From Pseudomonadales bacterium (GTDB lineage Bacteria > Pseudomonadota > Gammaproteobacteria > Pseudomonadales > Azotimanducaceae), in contig JANQJA010000015.1 of NCBI GenBank assembly GCA_028281885.1, positions 1-36,304 of the forward strand: 36,304 nucleotides of DNA. Reading direction: 5' to 3'. Position numbers and translations under genes: made by a program. Under the pieces are notes generated by a model. The model worked only from the letters and a program-made list of their open reading frames with translations, did not search any database and was not told the origin of the DNA. Of the stretch, positions 23,053 through 32,092 are shown one piece after another (within the stretch, counting starts at the first letter, position 1; every line of letters begins with the position of its first letter).

Positions 23053-26037
23053 TCAGGCGGCCTCGTCGATGTTGATTCTCTCTCCACGCTCGTCGAAGAG
23101 TTGTGTCTCTTCGACATTGCCATAGCGATCATAGATTACACGTTTTGTGGCAAAGCCCTCGTCAGTATCAACAACGGGATCGCCATCGATATCGAAAAAG
23201 CGTTTCTCGATCTCCCGGCCGAAGCGATCATACTTGTACGTGGTGCGATGATTACCATCGCCTAAATTGACCGGTTCGCCGGTCGTGCCGAAGTACCGTT
23301 GTTCGGTCGCCCTTCCTCGTCGATCGCGATCGTCCTCAGCGATGCTGGCGCCCCAGGTGGTCATGGTGGGGGCCAGCTCACAATCAAAGAATTCCCGCCG
23401 GATTCGATCACCGCGGCGGTTGTATTGAATTTTGACCAGATGGATTCCACTCGCTTGTCCGCAATCGTTGTCGATGAGGAAACGAGTCTCCGTTCTTTTC
23501 CCCAGGCGATTGTATTCGTGAACTCGACGGTTGTAGTCGTCCGTGGTGGCCGGATCGCCGGTAGGGTCAAGTGTCAGGTGTTCGATCGCGTTGCCAAACG
23601 CGTCGTAACTGATTTCCAGGCCCGCATCGTCCTCAACAGGCTGGTCCTCATTCAGCCATAGTGTGTAGGCGGTTCTTCGTCCAATCTCGTCGAAACGGTT
23701 CCTGATGATCGCAAAGCTGTTTCCCTCCCGAACAACCGGTTGTAAATCATGGTCAAGGTAACGGACCGTATGTGTCCGTCCCCTGGCGTCGTGTTCCCTG
23801 AGTTGGATGGCCCAGCCCTCGTTGTTCACGACAACGCTGCCGTTCTTGTCGAGATGGCGACGCTCGACGAGGAGATTGTAGCGATCGTACTTGTTCGAGA
23901 TGGCTTGCACACCGTCGACTTCCAGGGGTTGGAGATTAACGTCGAAATAACTTTCCAGAATCATGTTTCCTCTTGGATCGTACTCCATACGTTTGATGGC
24001 ATAGCCGCCCTTGACCGGTACAAGCTTGCCATTTTCGTCCAGGTAGCGTTCTTCGATGTCCTTGCCGGAATTGTTTTTGGTGAAGCCGACCTTGAGCGCG
24101 CCGATCTCGCTGGGAACCGGATTGTCGTCAATCCCGAAATAGGCCGTCTCAATAACGCGACCAAACTCGTCGTGACTATGGATTTGTGCGTGAACGCCGT
24201 CTTTGTTGAATGTTGGTCTGCTCTCAACGTCGAAGTATCGCGTTTCTTTGAGTTTTCCGGTTTGTGGGTTGTAGGTCGAGCGGGTGCGGTGAATCCCGTC
24301 GACGCCATGGATCGGTAGCCCCTGGTAGTCGAAGAAAGCGACGGACGTTTCGTTCGAGAAGTTATCGAACTCCCAGCGGACGATGGCGGCGCCCCACCCG
24401 CGGTTGATCGTGGGCTGCTCTTGCTCGTCGAAAAAGCTCGCTATCGTGATGTTGTGGCGATCGTCGTAGCCATAGACCACCTTGTGCCAACCGTTCTTCG
24501 TCATGCTCGGCGCCCCCTCGAGGTCGAAGAAGGCTTCCTGGGTCACATAGCCGTCGCCGTCGTGGGCACGGCGGCGTTCGGCGTAACCATCGGCATGGTA
24601 AGTGGGTTGGCCTTCGATATCGTAGTACCACTCCTTGATCAGATTCCCATCTTTATCGAGTTCAACTCTGCGTGCCGCATATCCAGCTTCTATCGTCGTT
24701 GGTTGTCCATGCCTGTCGAACATCCGGGTCGCGATGCGGCGTCCCAGTTCGTCATGCTCGGCGATGAAAGAGGCGTAACCTTCAAGGTAGGTGGGCTCGC
24801 CCTCACCGTCCAGATAGGCCTCACGAATCATGTTGCCGGATTCGTCATAGTCAAAGACAACGCAGGAATAACCTTCTTTGCTGGGCACAAGGTTGCGGAG
24901 CCTGTCCCGATAACAGGTTTTGATGACGTTGTGGTTGGCGTCGCGTAGTTTTTCGAGGCTTGCGTAGCCGCCTTCCTGTTCGATTGGCTGGCCGTCTGCA
25001 TCGAAGTATTGTTCTTCTGATACCCGCCCGTCTTTTCCACGAACGTACTCGGTCCGATAGCCAAGCTGCTCGTAGTTGACGTTCAGGTTCACCCGGGTTC
25101 TGGTCAGACCAGTTTTATCGTAGGTGATCTGATACCCATAGGCGCCGCTCGAGTTGGCAACCGGTTGCAGTGCATTGTTGTGAAAAGTGACTCGTTCCAG
25201 TCGTGTGGGGCTTGTATTGGTATAGCTGAATCGAACCAGGGAAGCTCCGCTACTGGTTCGAGGGCAAGAAGCGCCGCTTTCAAACTCATAGCGGGCGAGC
25301 GTTTGGTCCGACGTGTATCGCATATGATCGAGGAGACGATACTGAAAGTCGTAGTTCGACTCCTGCACGATCTTGCCTGCCTCGTCATACGTCAGGCCGA
25401 TGTGGTGAACGGATTTATTGGTGCAGTTGTTGCCGGGATGGTCGCCCAGAACGTTAGTGATTCCTTTTCTTGCCGGGCCACCGGACCCGTTCAGTCGTGA
25501 AATTTCGATGACTTTCCCCAGTCTGCCTCTTCGCTTGAATCGGTACACGGAGTTGGATTGCGCCGCTATGTCGTTGCTGACGGGAATAACGCCTGATAAT
25601 TCGCGTTCAAGCCGAACGAAGCCGCCATAGTAAGCGTAGTGATCTTTGTAGAAGAGGTACCAGTAGGCGGCCGCCATGGCGAGGGAAAGTACAGAGACCG
25701 CCAGTAGAACCAGCGCAGTCTTGTGCCTGCTCGAACTTGCATCCTGGATGCCTGCGTCATCTGCCTGTGGGTCCGGCGGTTGCCCTGTGGCGCTTCGATC
25801 CGGCAGGAAGGTCTTTACCACGGCAGCGCCAAAAGCAAATACCGAGACGCTCAGGTAAAGAAAGATGTAGAGTTTCGTATGCTCGTCCGAGCCGGTGAAG
25901 AATACTGCCGCGAGGGAAAAGATGAGCAGCATCATCAGCGCCAGGGCTGCGAGCGGGTTCTCGCCGGCGGCGCGAATCACCCTGGCTGATTCCTTGGGCA
26001 GTAAGGTGCTCATGATTCCGGAATGATCTTCGGCCAT
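23053..26037 (-). CDS. Membrane-anchored protein with about 20 tandem YD-like repeats
   Basis: The 994-residue protein is of a kind I cannot name. Near the N-terminus (counted from this start) are three hydrophobic helices at roughly 27-49, 56-78 and 106-129, with basic residues before the first and between the second and third; by the positive-inside rule the rest is periplasmic. After a linker with two Cys, about 20 units of 32-34 residues run to the end, approximating Y-D-x-x-G-N-x-I-x-E-x-x-(F/L)-D-x-x-G-x-P-T with a following Gly-Tyr/Trp. The pattern recalls RHS/YD repeats but is shorter and has no RHS core or toxin tail. ATG 26037 is chosen because AGGAGGT sits six bases upstream. Likely extracellular scaffold or ligand-binding rod. 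Confidence 0.85.
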   Translation of the reverse strand: MAEDHSGIMSTLLPKESARVIRAAGENPLAALALMMLLIFSLAAVFFTGSDEHTKLYIFLYLSVSVFAFGAAVVKTFLPDRSATGQPPDPQADDAGIQDASSSRHKTALVLLAVSVLSLAMAAAYWYLFYKDHYAYYGGFVRLERELSGVIPVSNDIAAQSNSVYRFKRRGRLGKVIEISRLNGSGGPARKGITNVLGDHPGNNCTNKSVHHIGLTYDEAGKIVQESNYDFQYRLLDHMRYTSDQTLARYEFESGASCPRTSSGASLVRFSYTNTSPTRLERVTFHNNALQPVANSSGAYGYQITYDKTGLTRTRVNLNVNYEQLGYRTEYVRGKDGRVSEEQYFDADGQPIEQEGGYASLEKLRDANHNVIKTCYRDRLRNLVPSKEGYSCVVFDYDESGNMIREAYLDGEGEPTYLEGYASFIAEHDELGRRIATRMFDRHGQPTTIEAGYAARRVELDKDGNLIKEWYYDIEGQPTYHADGYAERRRAHDGDGYVTQEAFFDLEGAPSMTKNGWHKVVYGYDDRHNITIASFFDEQEQPTINRGWGAAIVRWEFDNFSNETSVAFFDYQGLPIHGVDGIHRTRSTYNPQTGKLKETRYFDVESRPTFNKDGVHAQIHSHDEFGRVIETAYFGIDDNPVPSEIGALKVGFTKNNSGKDIEERYLDENGKLVPVKGGYAIKRMEYDPRGNMILESYFDVNLQPLEVDGVQAISNKYDRYNLLVERRHLDKNGSVVVNNEGWAIQLREHDARGRTHTVRYLDHDLQPVVREGNSFAIIRNRFDEIGRRTAYTLWLNEDQPVEDDAGLEISYDAFGNAIEHLTLDPTGDPATTDDYNRRVHEYNRLGKRTETRFLIDNDCGQASGIHLVKIQYNRRGDRIRREFFDCELAPTMTTWGASIAEDDRDRRGRATEQRYFGTTGEPVNLGDGNHRTTYKYDRFGREIEKRFFDIDGDPVVDTDEGFATKRVIYDRYGNVEETQLFDERGERINIDEAA

Positions 26038-26043
26038 CTCCGG

Positions 26044-26050
26044 ACCTCCT
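26044..26050 (-). promoter_or_regulatory. Ribosome binding site deciding the repeat-protein start
   Basis: AGGAGGT on the minus strand, six bases before ATG 26037. It overrides the in-frame ATG at 26100, which would add 21 polar residues and has no such site. Confidence 0.8.
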
Positions 26051-26196
26051 GTCGATTGAGATGTGACGTCATTCTGAATCGAAGGTGCAGAGAATGACAA
26101 CCGTGGTTGTATTCTGTACAGCAGGATCGAAGCACCAACAATGGACGGCGTCCTTCGTGGAAAAGGAAAGTGTGGAAACGGGAAGTGTAGGAGCGG

Positions 26197-26225
26197 GAAG
26201 AAACCCGCCCGGCGATCCCGGGCGG
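26197..26225 (-). terminator. Probable terminator of the acyl-CoA dehydrogenase gene
   Basis: On the minus strand CCCGCCCGG/CCGGGCGGG form a perfect 9-bp stem around a 5-nt loop, followed by TTTCTT, starting 10 bases past the stop codon. The T tract is short but the stem is very GC-rich. Confidence 0.75.
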
Positions 26226-26235
26226 GCAGAACTTT

Positions 26236-27486
26236 TTACCAGAGGTCGTACTTCTGCATCTCGGCACGCCCAACCACCATGTGGTGGACTTCATCCGGAC
26301 CGTCGGCGAACCGAAGCGTTCTCGTCTGATGATACATGTCGGGCAGTTCAGACCACTGTGAAACGCCTGTGGCGCCATGCATCTGGATTGCTTCGTCGAT
26401 GATGCGGCAGGTGATCTCAGGCACCATGGCCTTGACTGCACTCACGTGGGCGCGTGCGTTTTTATTGCCGAGGACGTCCATTGCCCTGGCTGCCTGCAGT
26501 ACCATCAGGCGCATCGCGTCGATGTCGATTCGGGCGCGGGAGATTTTCTCCAGGTTACCGCCCAACTTGGCGATGGGCTTGCCAAACGCGACCCGGGTAC
26601 CGGCGCGCTTGCACATCAGCTCCAGTGCTTTCTCTGCCTTGCCGATGGTGCGCATGCAGTGGTGGATGCGGCCCGGACCGAGACGAACCTGGGAAATCTC
26701 AAAGCCACGGCCTTCCCCGAGGATGACATTACCTTTTGGCACACGAACATTGTCGAACTTGATGTGCATGTGGCCGCGGGGAGCGTGGTCCTGTCCGAAG
26801 ACGTGCATTGGTCCAAGAATATGTACACCGGGCGTGTCCTTCGGGATGAGAATCTGCGACTGCTGGCGCGAAGGTGGAGCATCCGGGTTGGTCTTGACCA
26901 TGGTAATCAGTATCTTGCAGCGTGGGTCTCCGGCACCTGAAATATAGTACTTTTCACCGTTGATGACCCACTCATCGCCATCCAGTACAGCCTGGGTTGA
27001 GACGTTCTTGGCATCCGAGGAGGGCTGACCGGGTTCGGTCATGGCATAGGCGGATCGAATCTCGCCGTTCAGAAGCGGCTTCAGCCACTTTTCCTTCTGT
27101 TCTTCGGTACCGACACGTTCAAGTACCTCCATGTTGCCGGTATCCGGCGCGCTACAGTTCATTGACTCGGAAGCAAGGCTGTATTTCCCAAGTTCGACGG
27201 CAATGTAGGCATAGTCCAGATTGCTCAGACCGGCGCCGATATCGTTGTATTCAGGCAGGAAAAAATTCCACAGTCCGTTTTCTTTTGCCTTGTCTTTCGC
27301 GCCTTCGAGCAGTTCTAGCTGACGCGGATGCCAGGACCATCGGTCGGTTTTTTCTGCCTCCAGTGCCTGGAACTCTTCGCTGATGGGGGCGACGTTTTCG
27401 TCGATGTGTTTCTTGACCCGATCCAGCAGAGGCTGTGCCTCTTTCGACATGGCAAGCTGGAAAAGATCGGCTTCTAGGTCCGGCAT
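26236..27486 (-). CDS. Acyl-CoA dehydrogenase, ACAD10/11-like
   Basis: The 416-residue flavoprotein has segments of the long acyl-CoA dehydrogenase subgroup: NGLWNFFLPEYN, AYAMTEPGQPSSDAKN, the WVINGEKYYISGAGDPRC flavin-side region, VLGEGRGFEISQVRLGPGRIHHCMR, and the C-terminal IQMHGATGVSQWSELPDMYHQTRTLRFADGPDEVH. It would oxidise an acyl-CoA to the 2-enoyl-CoA with FAD, passing electrons to ETF. The N-terminal part (KKHIDENVAPISEEFQALE) matches ACAD10/11-like bacterial proteins. It diverges from the quinone oxidoreductase gene over 143 bp and has its own terminator. Confidence 0.94.
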   Translation of the reverse strand: MPDLEADLFQLAMSKEAQPLLDRVKKHIDENVAPISEEFQALEAEKTDRWSWHPRQLELLEGAKDKAKENGLWNFFLPEYNDIGAGLSNLDYAYIAVELGKYSLASESMNCSAPDTGNMEVLERVGTEEQKEKWLKPLLNGEIRSAYAMTEPGQPSSDAKNVSTQAVLDGDEWVINGEKYYISGAGDPRCKILITMVKTNPDAPPSRQQSQILIPKDTPGVHILGPMHVFGQDHAPRGHMHIKFDNVRVPKGNVILGEGRGFEISQVRLGPGRIHHCMRTIGKAEKALELMCKRAGTRVAFGKPIAKLGGNLEKISRARIDIDAMRLMVLQAARAMDVLGNKNARAHVSAVKAMVPEITCRIIDEAIQMHGATGVSQWSELPDMYHQTRTLRFADGPDEVHHMVVGRAEMQKYDLW

Positions 27487-27629
27487 GATGGCTCCCTCAA
27501 AAAATTAGACGTAGAGGGTTTGTATCACAAAGCGCGTGGACTTTGGAACTGCGCGGGTCAAGCTCTTCGTACTTTTACGCCGTTGGCGTTTCTCCTATCA
27601 TCAAACCACCTCCCTTGCGTAACTAATCG

Positions 27630-28610
27630 ATGAGAAAGATCGTCTGTGAAGAATTCGGGCCGCCGTCAAATCTCAGGATAGCAGAGGTTGATGAACCGGA
27701 GCCGGGTCCAAACGAAGTGTTGATCCGGGTCGAAGCGACTGGCATTGGCTATGTGGATGCACTGATGGCGGCGGGGCTCTATCAGATCCGGCCCAAGGTC
27801 CCGTACACGCCGGGCAATGAATTTGCCGGTGTTGTTGAACGCGCTGGCGACGAGGTAAAGCACCTGCGTACCGGCGATCGTGTACTAAGTTCCGGTGGGC
27901 AGGGTGGCCTTGCAGAGAAGGTTGTTCAGTCGGAAACGAACTGCTATCCCATCCCTGACGTGATGTCGTTCGAAGCGGCTGCCAGCTTCATGACCAACTA
28001 TTGCACGGCCTATCATGGTCTGATCGAACTTGGGGAGGTCAGGGAAGGCGAGGTCGTCCTGATTCTCGGCGCCTCGGGCGGCGTTGGCGCGGCGGCGATT
28101 GATGTGGCCAAAGCGAGCGGTGCCCATGTGATCGCGGCCGCTTCAACCAAAAAGAAGCGAGATGCCTGCCTCGAAGGCGGTGCCGATGAGGTTCTCAACT
28201 ACAACCGCAGCGGTTGGCGCGATGATCTGAAGAAAATGCTTGGCGAGCGCCCGCTGAATATCGTGTATGACCCGGTAGGTGGAGATTTTGCGGAGCCTGC
28301 GCTGCGAACCCTGAGCCCGGATGGCCGCTTTCTGGTAGTGGGATTTGCCGCCGGGGACATTCCCAGCATTCCCTTGAACCTGACGCTGCTGAAACGTATT
28401 TCGGTCATTGGGGTTAACTGGGGCGGATATATTGCGGGGAACCCGTCCGGACGCCGTCCTGTTCAGAATCAGTTGCTTGAGTGGATCGCTGAAGGGCGTT
28501 TGAAGCCAACGGCGGGAGAAGTGTTTACGCTGAAACGAACCGGTGCCGCCATGCAAAAGATGCTGGATCGCAAGGCGATCGGCAAGGTCGTCATCAGCAA
28601 CCAGAAATAA
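27630..28610 (+). CDS. NADPH:quinone oxidoreductase family protein (zinc-independent MDR)
   Basis: The 326-residue medium-chain dehydrogenase/reductase contains the GroES-like N-terminal domain (VDALMAAGLYQIRPKVPYTPGNEFAGVV), the QOR segment TNYCTAYHGLIELGEV, the Rossmann motif GASGGVGAAAIDVAK, and YDPVGGDFAEPALRTLSPDGRFLVVGFA. The zinc ligands of alcohol dehydrogenases are absent, as in quinone oxidoreductases. Probable NADPH-dependent reduction of quinones or enones in the cytoplasm. It converges on the enoyl-CoA hydratase with a 4-bp gap and shares a 143-bp divergent region with the acyl-CoA dehydrogenase, suggesting coordinate control. Confidence 0.93.
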   Translation: MRKIVCEEFGPPSNLRIAEVDEPEPGPNEVLIRVEATGIGYVDALMAAGLYQIRPKVPYTPGNEFAGVVERAGDEVKHLRTGDRVLSSGGQGGLAEKVVQSETNCYPIPDVMSFEAAASFMTNYCTAYHGLIELGEVREGEVVLILGASGGVGAAAIDVAKASGAHVIAAASTKKKRDACLEGGADEVLNYNRSGWRDDLKKMLGERPLNIVYDPVGGDFAEPALRTLSPDGRFLVVGFAAGDIPSIPLNLTLLKRISVIGVNWGGYIAGNPSGRRPVQNQLLEWIAEGRLKPTAGEVFTLKRTGAAMQKMLDRKAIGKVVISNQK

Positions 28611-28614
28611 CGCG

Positions 28615-29472
28615 TTACTCGAACTCGCGAGGGTTCCACCAGGGAAAGAAGTCTGGCATGTCGGCGGACACCTTGTTTGGAAAGGTCGGCGCGCGCTTCT
28701 CAAGGAAAGATCGAACGCCTTCCTGCGCATCGTCTGTCTTGCCCCGGGCCGCGACGCCCCGGGTTTCCAGTTTGTGTGCCTCCATCGGGTGGTCTGCGCA
28801 CATCATTTGCCAGATTAGCTGGCGCGTCAGGGCAACCGACACGGGGGCTGCATAGCTGGCAATTTCTCTTGCCAGCTCGCGCGCAGCCGGTAAAAGTTCA
28901 TCGGGTGAATGCAGACTTCTTACCAGTCCGCCGCGTAGCGCTTCTTCCGCATCGATAATCCGGCCCGAGTAACACCACTCAAGCGCGTTGCTGACGCCGA
29001 CGATACGTGGCAGAAACCAACTGGAGGCCGCGTCCGGTACGATGCCTCGCTTTGCGAATACAAAGCCGTATCGGGCCGTTTCAGAGGCGAAGCGAACATC
29101 CATTGCCAGTTGCATCGTGGCGCCGATACCGACTGCCGGACCGTTGCAGGCGCAAATGAGAGGTTTCAGGGATTCGAACAGTCTCAGGGTCAGTACGCCG
29201 CCTCCATCCCTGCGTGGTGCGTTCTCTTTCACTTCGCGCTGATCGTAGTTGAACGTACCTTCGCCACGGGAGAGATCGGCGCCGGCACAGAAGCCGCGAC
29301 CTGCGCCGGTAAAGATGATGGCTTTTACTTCGTCGTCTGCGTCTGCCCGATCCATAGCATCGATGAGTTCTCGTAGCATCGTTCCGGTGAATGCATTGAG
29401 CTTGTCCGGACGGTTAAGCGTAATCGTCAGAATGTTGTCGTCGAGTTCGTAAAGGATGTGTTCGTAGCTCAT
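28615..29472 (-). CDS. Enoyl-CoA hydratase/isomerase family protein
   Basis: This 285-residue crotonase-fold protein has the N-terminal ILTITLNRPDKLNAFTG, oxyanion-hole segments AGRGFCAGADLSRG and ACNGPAVGIGATMQLAMDVRFASE, then the KRGIVPDAASSWFLPRIVG stretch with an Asp where several hydratases carry the catalytic Glu, consistent with the isomerase/hydratase subgroup seen in fatty-acid and terpenoid catabolism. It is the last gene of the six-gene leftward operon; its start overlaps the stop of the TPR gene by 4 bp. Confidence 0.93.
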   Translation of the reverse strand: MSYEHILYELDDNILTITLNRPDKLNAFTGTMLRELIDAMDRADADDEVKAIIFTGAGRGFCAGADLSRGEGTFNYDQREVKENAPRRDGGGVLTLRLFESLKPLICACNGPAVGIGATMQLAMDVRFASETARYGFVFAKRGIVPDAASSWFLPRIVGVSNALEWCYSGRIIDAEEALRGGLVRSLHSPDELLPAARELAREIASYAAPVSVALTRQLIWQMMCADHPMEAHKLETRGVAARGKTDDAQEGVRSFLEKRAPTFPNKVSADMPDFFPWWNPREFE

Positions 29473-30701
29473 GTCGCTTTCCTGTCTGAATACATGCGGA
29501 ACTGATCGAACAGTTCTCGCTGCGCGTTGCTGCCACCGATTCGTTGAATGTCATTGGTTAGTCTGTCAAATGTCGCGTGGGCTTCCGACGTTCGGTTCCG
29601 GACCAGGTCGATGATGGCCTGCGCCAGTGGCAGGCCGACGTCTCGACAGATTTCACCTTGTGTTGAATTGCCCTCGGTCCAGGTCTTCAGGCTGTCCAGT
29701 GCACGCTCCAGCATGCCCCGATCATCCAGTTTTGCCGGAATCATCAGGTAGTGAAGACTCGAGAATATCAATTCCTGATCCCTGACGCGGTTGGCTGCGT
29801 AGGATCTCAGGGATTCCCATCGGTCGCCCACATCGAGCCCAACCATCTCAAGTCGCCAGAGCAGGGAGGTCGCATTGCAGATATCCAAGTAAAAGTCTTC
29901 TTCGAGAGCGTTCAGCAGTTGCTCATCGTAGATGGCAAGCGCGCCGTCTGGTTGCCCGAGCCCAATCTCATACAACGCCTTATGCCAGATCAGGTGGTAT
30001 CGAAAGTTGTTCGTGTCGGGCAGATGGGCCAGGTTTTCGTCGAGCCAGGAAACACCTTCGTTGAATCGGGATTGCATCTGGAAGACGTGACCGACGGCGT
30101 GGATGGCCCAGGCATCTGTCTGGTCTTCGTCGACCGCCTGTCGGCCAGCATCTTCCGCCTGTTCGAACTGTCCCGCTTCCTCCAGCCCGAAGGCGTACAT
30201 GCCGAGGACGCGCCCGAAAAAGAGTTCGCCTTTCTGCCACCGAGTTGCTGAGCGAGCGATGGAATCACGCATCTGCGCGGCGCTGCTCACATAGAAATGC
30301 AGATAGTGGGCGTTTCTTAGCGCGACGATATCCTTGGGGTAGTCGGTCAGTATGGATTCCAGTTGTTCGACGGCCCCGATGAGGTCGTTGCTGGCCCAGG
30401 CGTTGAGAGCGGTGATATGTCGACACTCGCGCTTATTTGCCTGATTGGACCGGTTGTTCAGTGATTTGACGATGCCCGCCAGTGGCTCGATCAGCCGCGA
30501 ATTGGCAGCGAGCTTTAGCATGTAGCCGCGCAGGCACTGCGCCATGATCATGTCAGGGTCCGACTCGATCAGCGCGTCGAGCATGACCGGTGTCGTCTTG
30601 ATAGATTTGAGGTAGAGATCGAGCACGGCATTAAACTCATCGACACTGGCGGTGCCGTTGCCGGAATAAGTGATGCCGAGGCCGTCTGTTATCTGCGTCA
30701 T
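29469..30701 (-). CDS. TTC38-like tetratricopeptide repeat protein
   Basis: The 410-residue, all-helical protein matches the TTC38 family: DFNAVLDLYLKSIKTTP-like N-terminus (here EFNAVLDLYLKS), helical hairpins such as RWQKGELFFGRVLGMYAFGLEEAGQFEQAEDAGRQAV, and the family segment DAWAIHAVGHVFQMQSRFNEGVSWL with NFRYHLIWHKALYEI. These proteins are found in bacteria and animals with no firmly known function; protein-protein scaffolding is likely. No signal peptide. It overlaps its upstream (DUF924) and downstream (enoyl-CoA hydratase) neighbours by 4 bp each. Confidence 0.9.
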   Translation of the reverse strand: MTQITDGLGITYSGNGTASVDEFNAVLDLYLKSIKTTPVMLDALIESDPDMIMAQCLRGYMLKLAANSRLIEPLAGIVKSLNNRSNQANKRECRHITALNAWASNDLIGAVEQLESILTDYPKDIVALRNAHYLHFYVSSAAQMRDSIARSATRWQKGELFFGRVLGMYAFGLEEAGQFEQAEDAGRQAVDEDQTDAWAIHAVGHVFQMQSRFNEGVSWLDENLAHLPDTNNFRYHLIWHKALYEIGLGQPDGALAIYDEQLLNALEEDFYLDICNATSLLWRLEMVGLDVGDRWESLRSYAANRVRDQELIFSSLHYLMIPAKLDDRGMLERALDSLKTWTEGNSTQGEICRDVGLPLAQAIIDLVRNRTSEAHATFDRLTNDIQRIGGSNAQRELFDQFRMYSDRKAT

Positions 30702-31306
30702 TGTCCGTAACGGCTGCCGCCGCCATCCAGATACCGGATTTCCTCTTCAGTCGAGGTTCTGCCCAGAACGGCATTGCGATGGGGAAAGCGACCAAATCGG
30801 GCGATCACATCGCGGTGTTCCCGGGCGTAGTGGAGAAAGTTGTCCAGCACCGTATGCCAGGATTCGGCTAGGCTGTCGCGCAGGGATTCGTAAAAGGAAA
30901 CGCACTGCTCGTGAGCGTCAAGCTGCTCAGCGTGATGTAATGGGTGCAGCAGAAATACCATGCCGATGGGTGAGAGTTCATGATATTGGGAGCGAGCGAT
31001 TGCCGACAACGCAACATCGAGTGCCTTCCGATCATTCTTGAAAGCTGCTTCGGTCCCGCGATAGATATTGCGAGAAAACTGATCCAGCAGGATAACGAGC
31101 GCAAGTGAGCCTTCCGCTGTCTGTGACCAATCGTCTAGTTCTCCTGCCTCAGCAGCGATCAGGTCGTCACCGAACAGCGAACGGATATTTTCGTCACCGT
31201 CAGCGCCGGACTGATACCAGAGTCTCGATCGTCTCGATACCTCGTTCGGGTCTGTTGCGGCAGGTCCGATCCAGAAATCGAGTATCGCCGTAATCCGATC
31301 GTTCAT
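30698..31306 (-). CDS. DUF924 family protein
   Basis: The 202-residue protein has DUF924 signatures: ILDFWIG at the start, SLALVILLDQFSRNIYRGTEAAF in the middle, PLHHAEQLDAHEQCVSFYESL and HYAREHRDVIARFGRFPHRNAVLGR near the C-terminus. The fold is TPR-like and the function is uncharacterised. The conserved Asp, Arg and His suggest a ligand site. It starts 6 bp after the transporter stop and overlaps the TTC38-like gene by 4 bp; the side-by-side placement of two helical-repeat proteins hints at a complex. Confidence 0.92.
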   Translation of the reverse strand: MNDRITAILDFWIGPAATDPNEVSRRSRLWYQSGADGDENIRSLFGDDLIAAEAGELDDWSQTAEGSLALVILLDQFSRNIYRGTEAAFKNDRKALDVALSAIARSQYHELSPIGMVFLLHPLHHAEQLDAHEQCVSFYESLRDSLAESWHTVLDNFLHYAREHRDVIARFGRFPHRNAVLGRTSTEEEIRYLDGGGSRYGQ

Positions 31307-31312
31307 CTTGCT

Positions 31313-32092
31313 TCATTGGGCGTGAGCCCGGATTTCTTCATCGCTGAGTTCAAGGTAGCGCTGCAGATAGTGGACACCCAGATAGAAGGGCAGCGTATCA
31401 CAGAGGGCGACGATCATCTTGAACAGGTAGTTGCTGCCCATCAGCACAAGCATCGCTGCCAGGCTGATACCACCAGTGATAAAGCTCGCCCCGAAAGTCA
31501 CGGTGATCACCATGAACGAATCGACGCCCTGGCTGATCAGTGTACTGCCGTTATTGCGGAGCCACAGGTGTTTTCCGTTGGTCAGCCGTTTCCAGAAATG
31601 AAACATGAACACGTCGCAGTACTGCGCGGCGATGTAAGCCATCATGGAGGCGAAAACCGCGCCGGATGTGGTTGCATACATCAGCGAGAAGAGTTCAATC
31701 GATCCTTCAACTGTTGTTCCGTTTGGTAAAGCGACAGCTTCAGCGAGCTGGATGACCTGCCAGGGCGGTTGTTGTGGTGCTGCCGGTAGCGCCTGTCCGA
31801 GCCACATGATGAACAGGATAAAGAAATTCAGGCAGAGACCTACCGTGACGACGAAGTTAGCCCTGGCACGACCGTAGAGTTCGCTGATCAGGTCTGTGCA
31901 CAGGAACGTCAGTGGATACGGCAACACGCCGACGGCGAGGGCCATGGGCCCTAGCTGAATAAATCGAGTAATACCGATGATGTTCAGCATCGTCATGGCG
32001 CAAAGAAAAAAGCCTGCCAGGACCAGAAAAACGCGCTCTCGGCGCTCATTGAGAATGATTTCTCTAGCGCTCAATTTGTCCGAGATTGGCAT
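31313..32092 (-). CDS. Queuosine precursor transporter (YhhQ/VUT family)
   Basis: The 259-residue protein has about six membrane helices and the family motifs GPMALAVGVLPYPLTFLCTDLISELYGR and SQGVDSFMVITVTFGAS with FKMIVALCDTLPFY. YhhQ-type proteins import preQ0/preQ1 for queuosine tRNA modification. The loop with a long insertion between helices 3 and 4 (PQQPPWQVIQLAEAVALPNG) is typical of the longer version. Its 5' end overlaps the upstream SDR gene by 29 bp, an unusually long same-strand overlap that implies tight coupling. Confidence 0.9.
   Translation of the reverse strand: MPISDKLSAREIILNERRERVFLVLAGFFLCAMTMLNIIGITRFIQLGPMALAVGVLPYPLTFLCTDLISELYGRARANFVVTVGLCLNFFILFIMWLGQALPAAPQQPPWQVIQLAEAVALPNGTTVEGSIELFSLMYATTSGAVFASMMAYIAAQYCDVFMFHFWKRLTNGKHLWLRNNGSTLISQGVDSFMVITVTFGASFITGGISLAAMLVLMGSNYLFKMIVALCDTLPFYLGVHYLQRYLELSDEEIRAHAQ

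Noticed and set aside
23053..26037. RHS/polymorphic toxin
   Set aside because: YD-like repeats are present but there is no RHS core, no PAAR or VgrG linkage, no variable toxin tip and no immunity gene.
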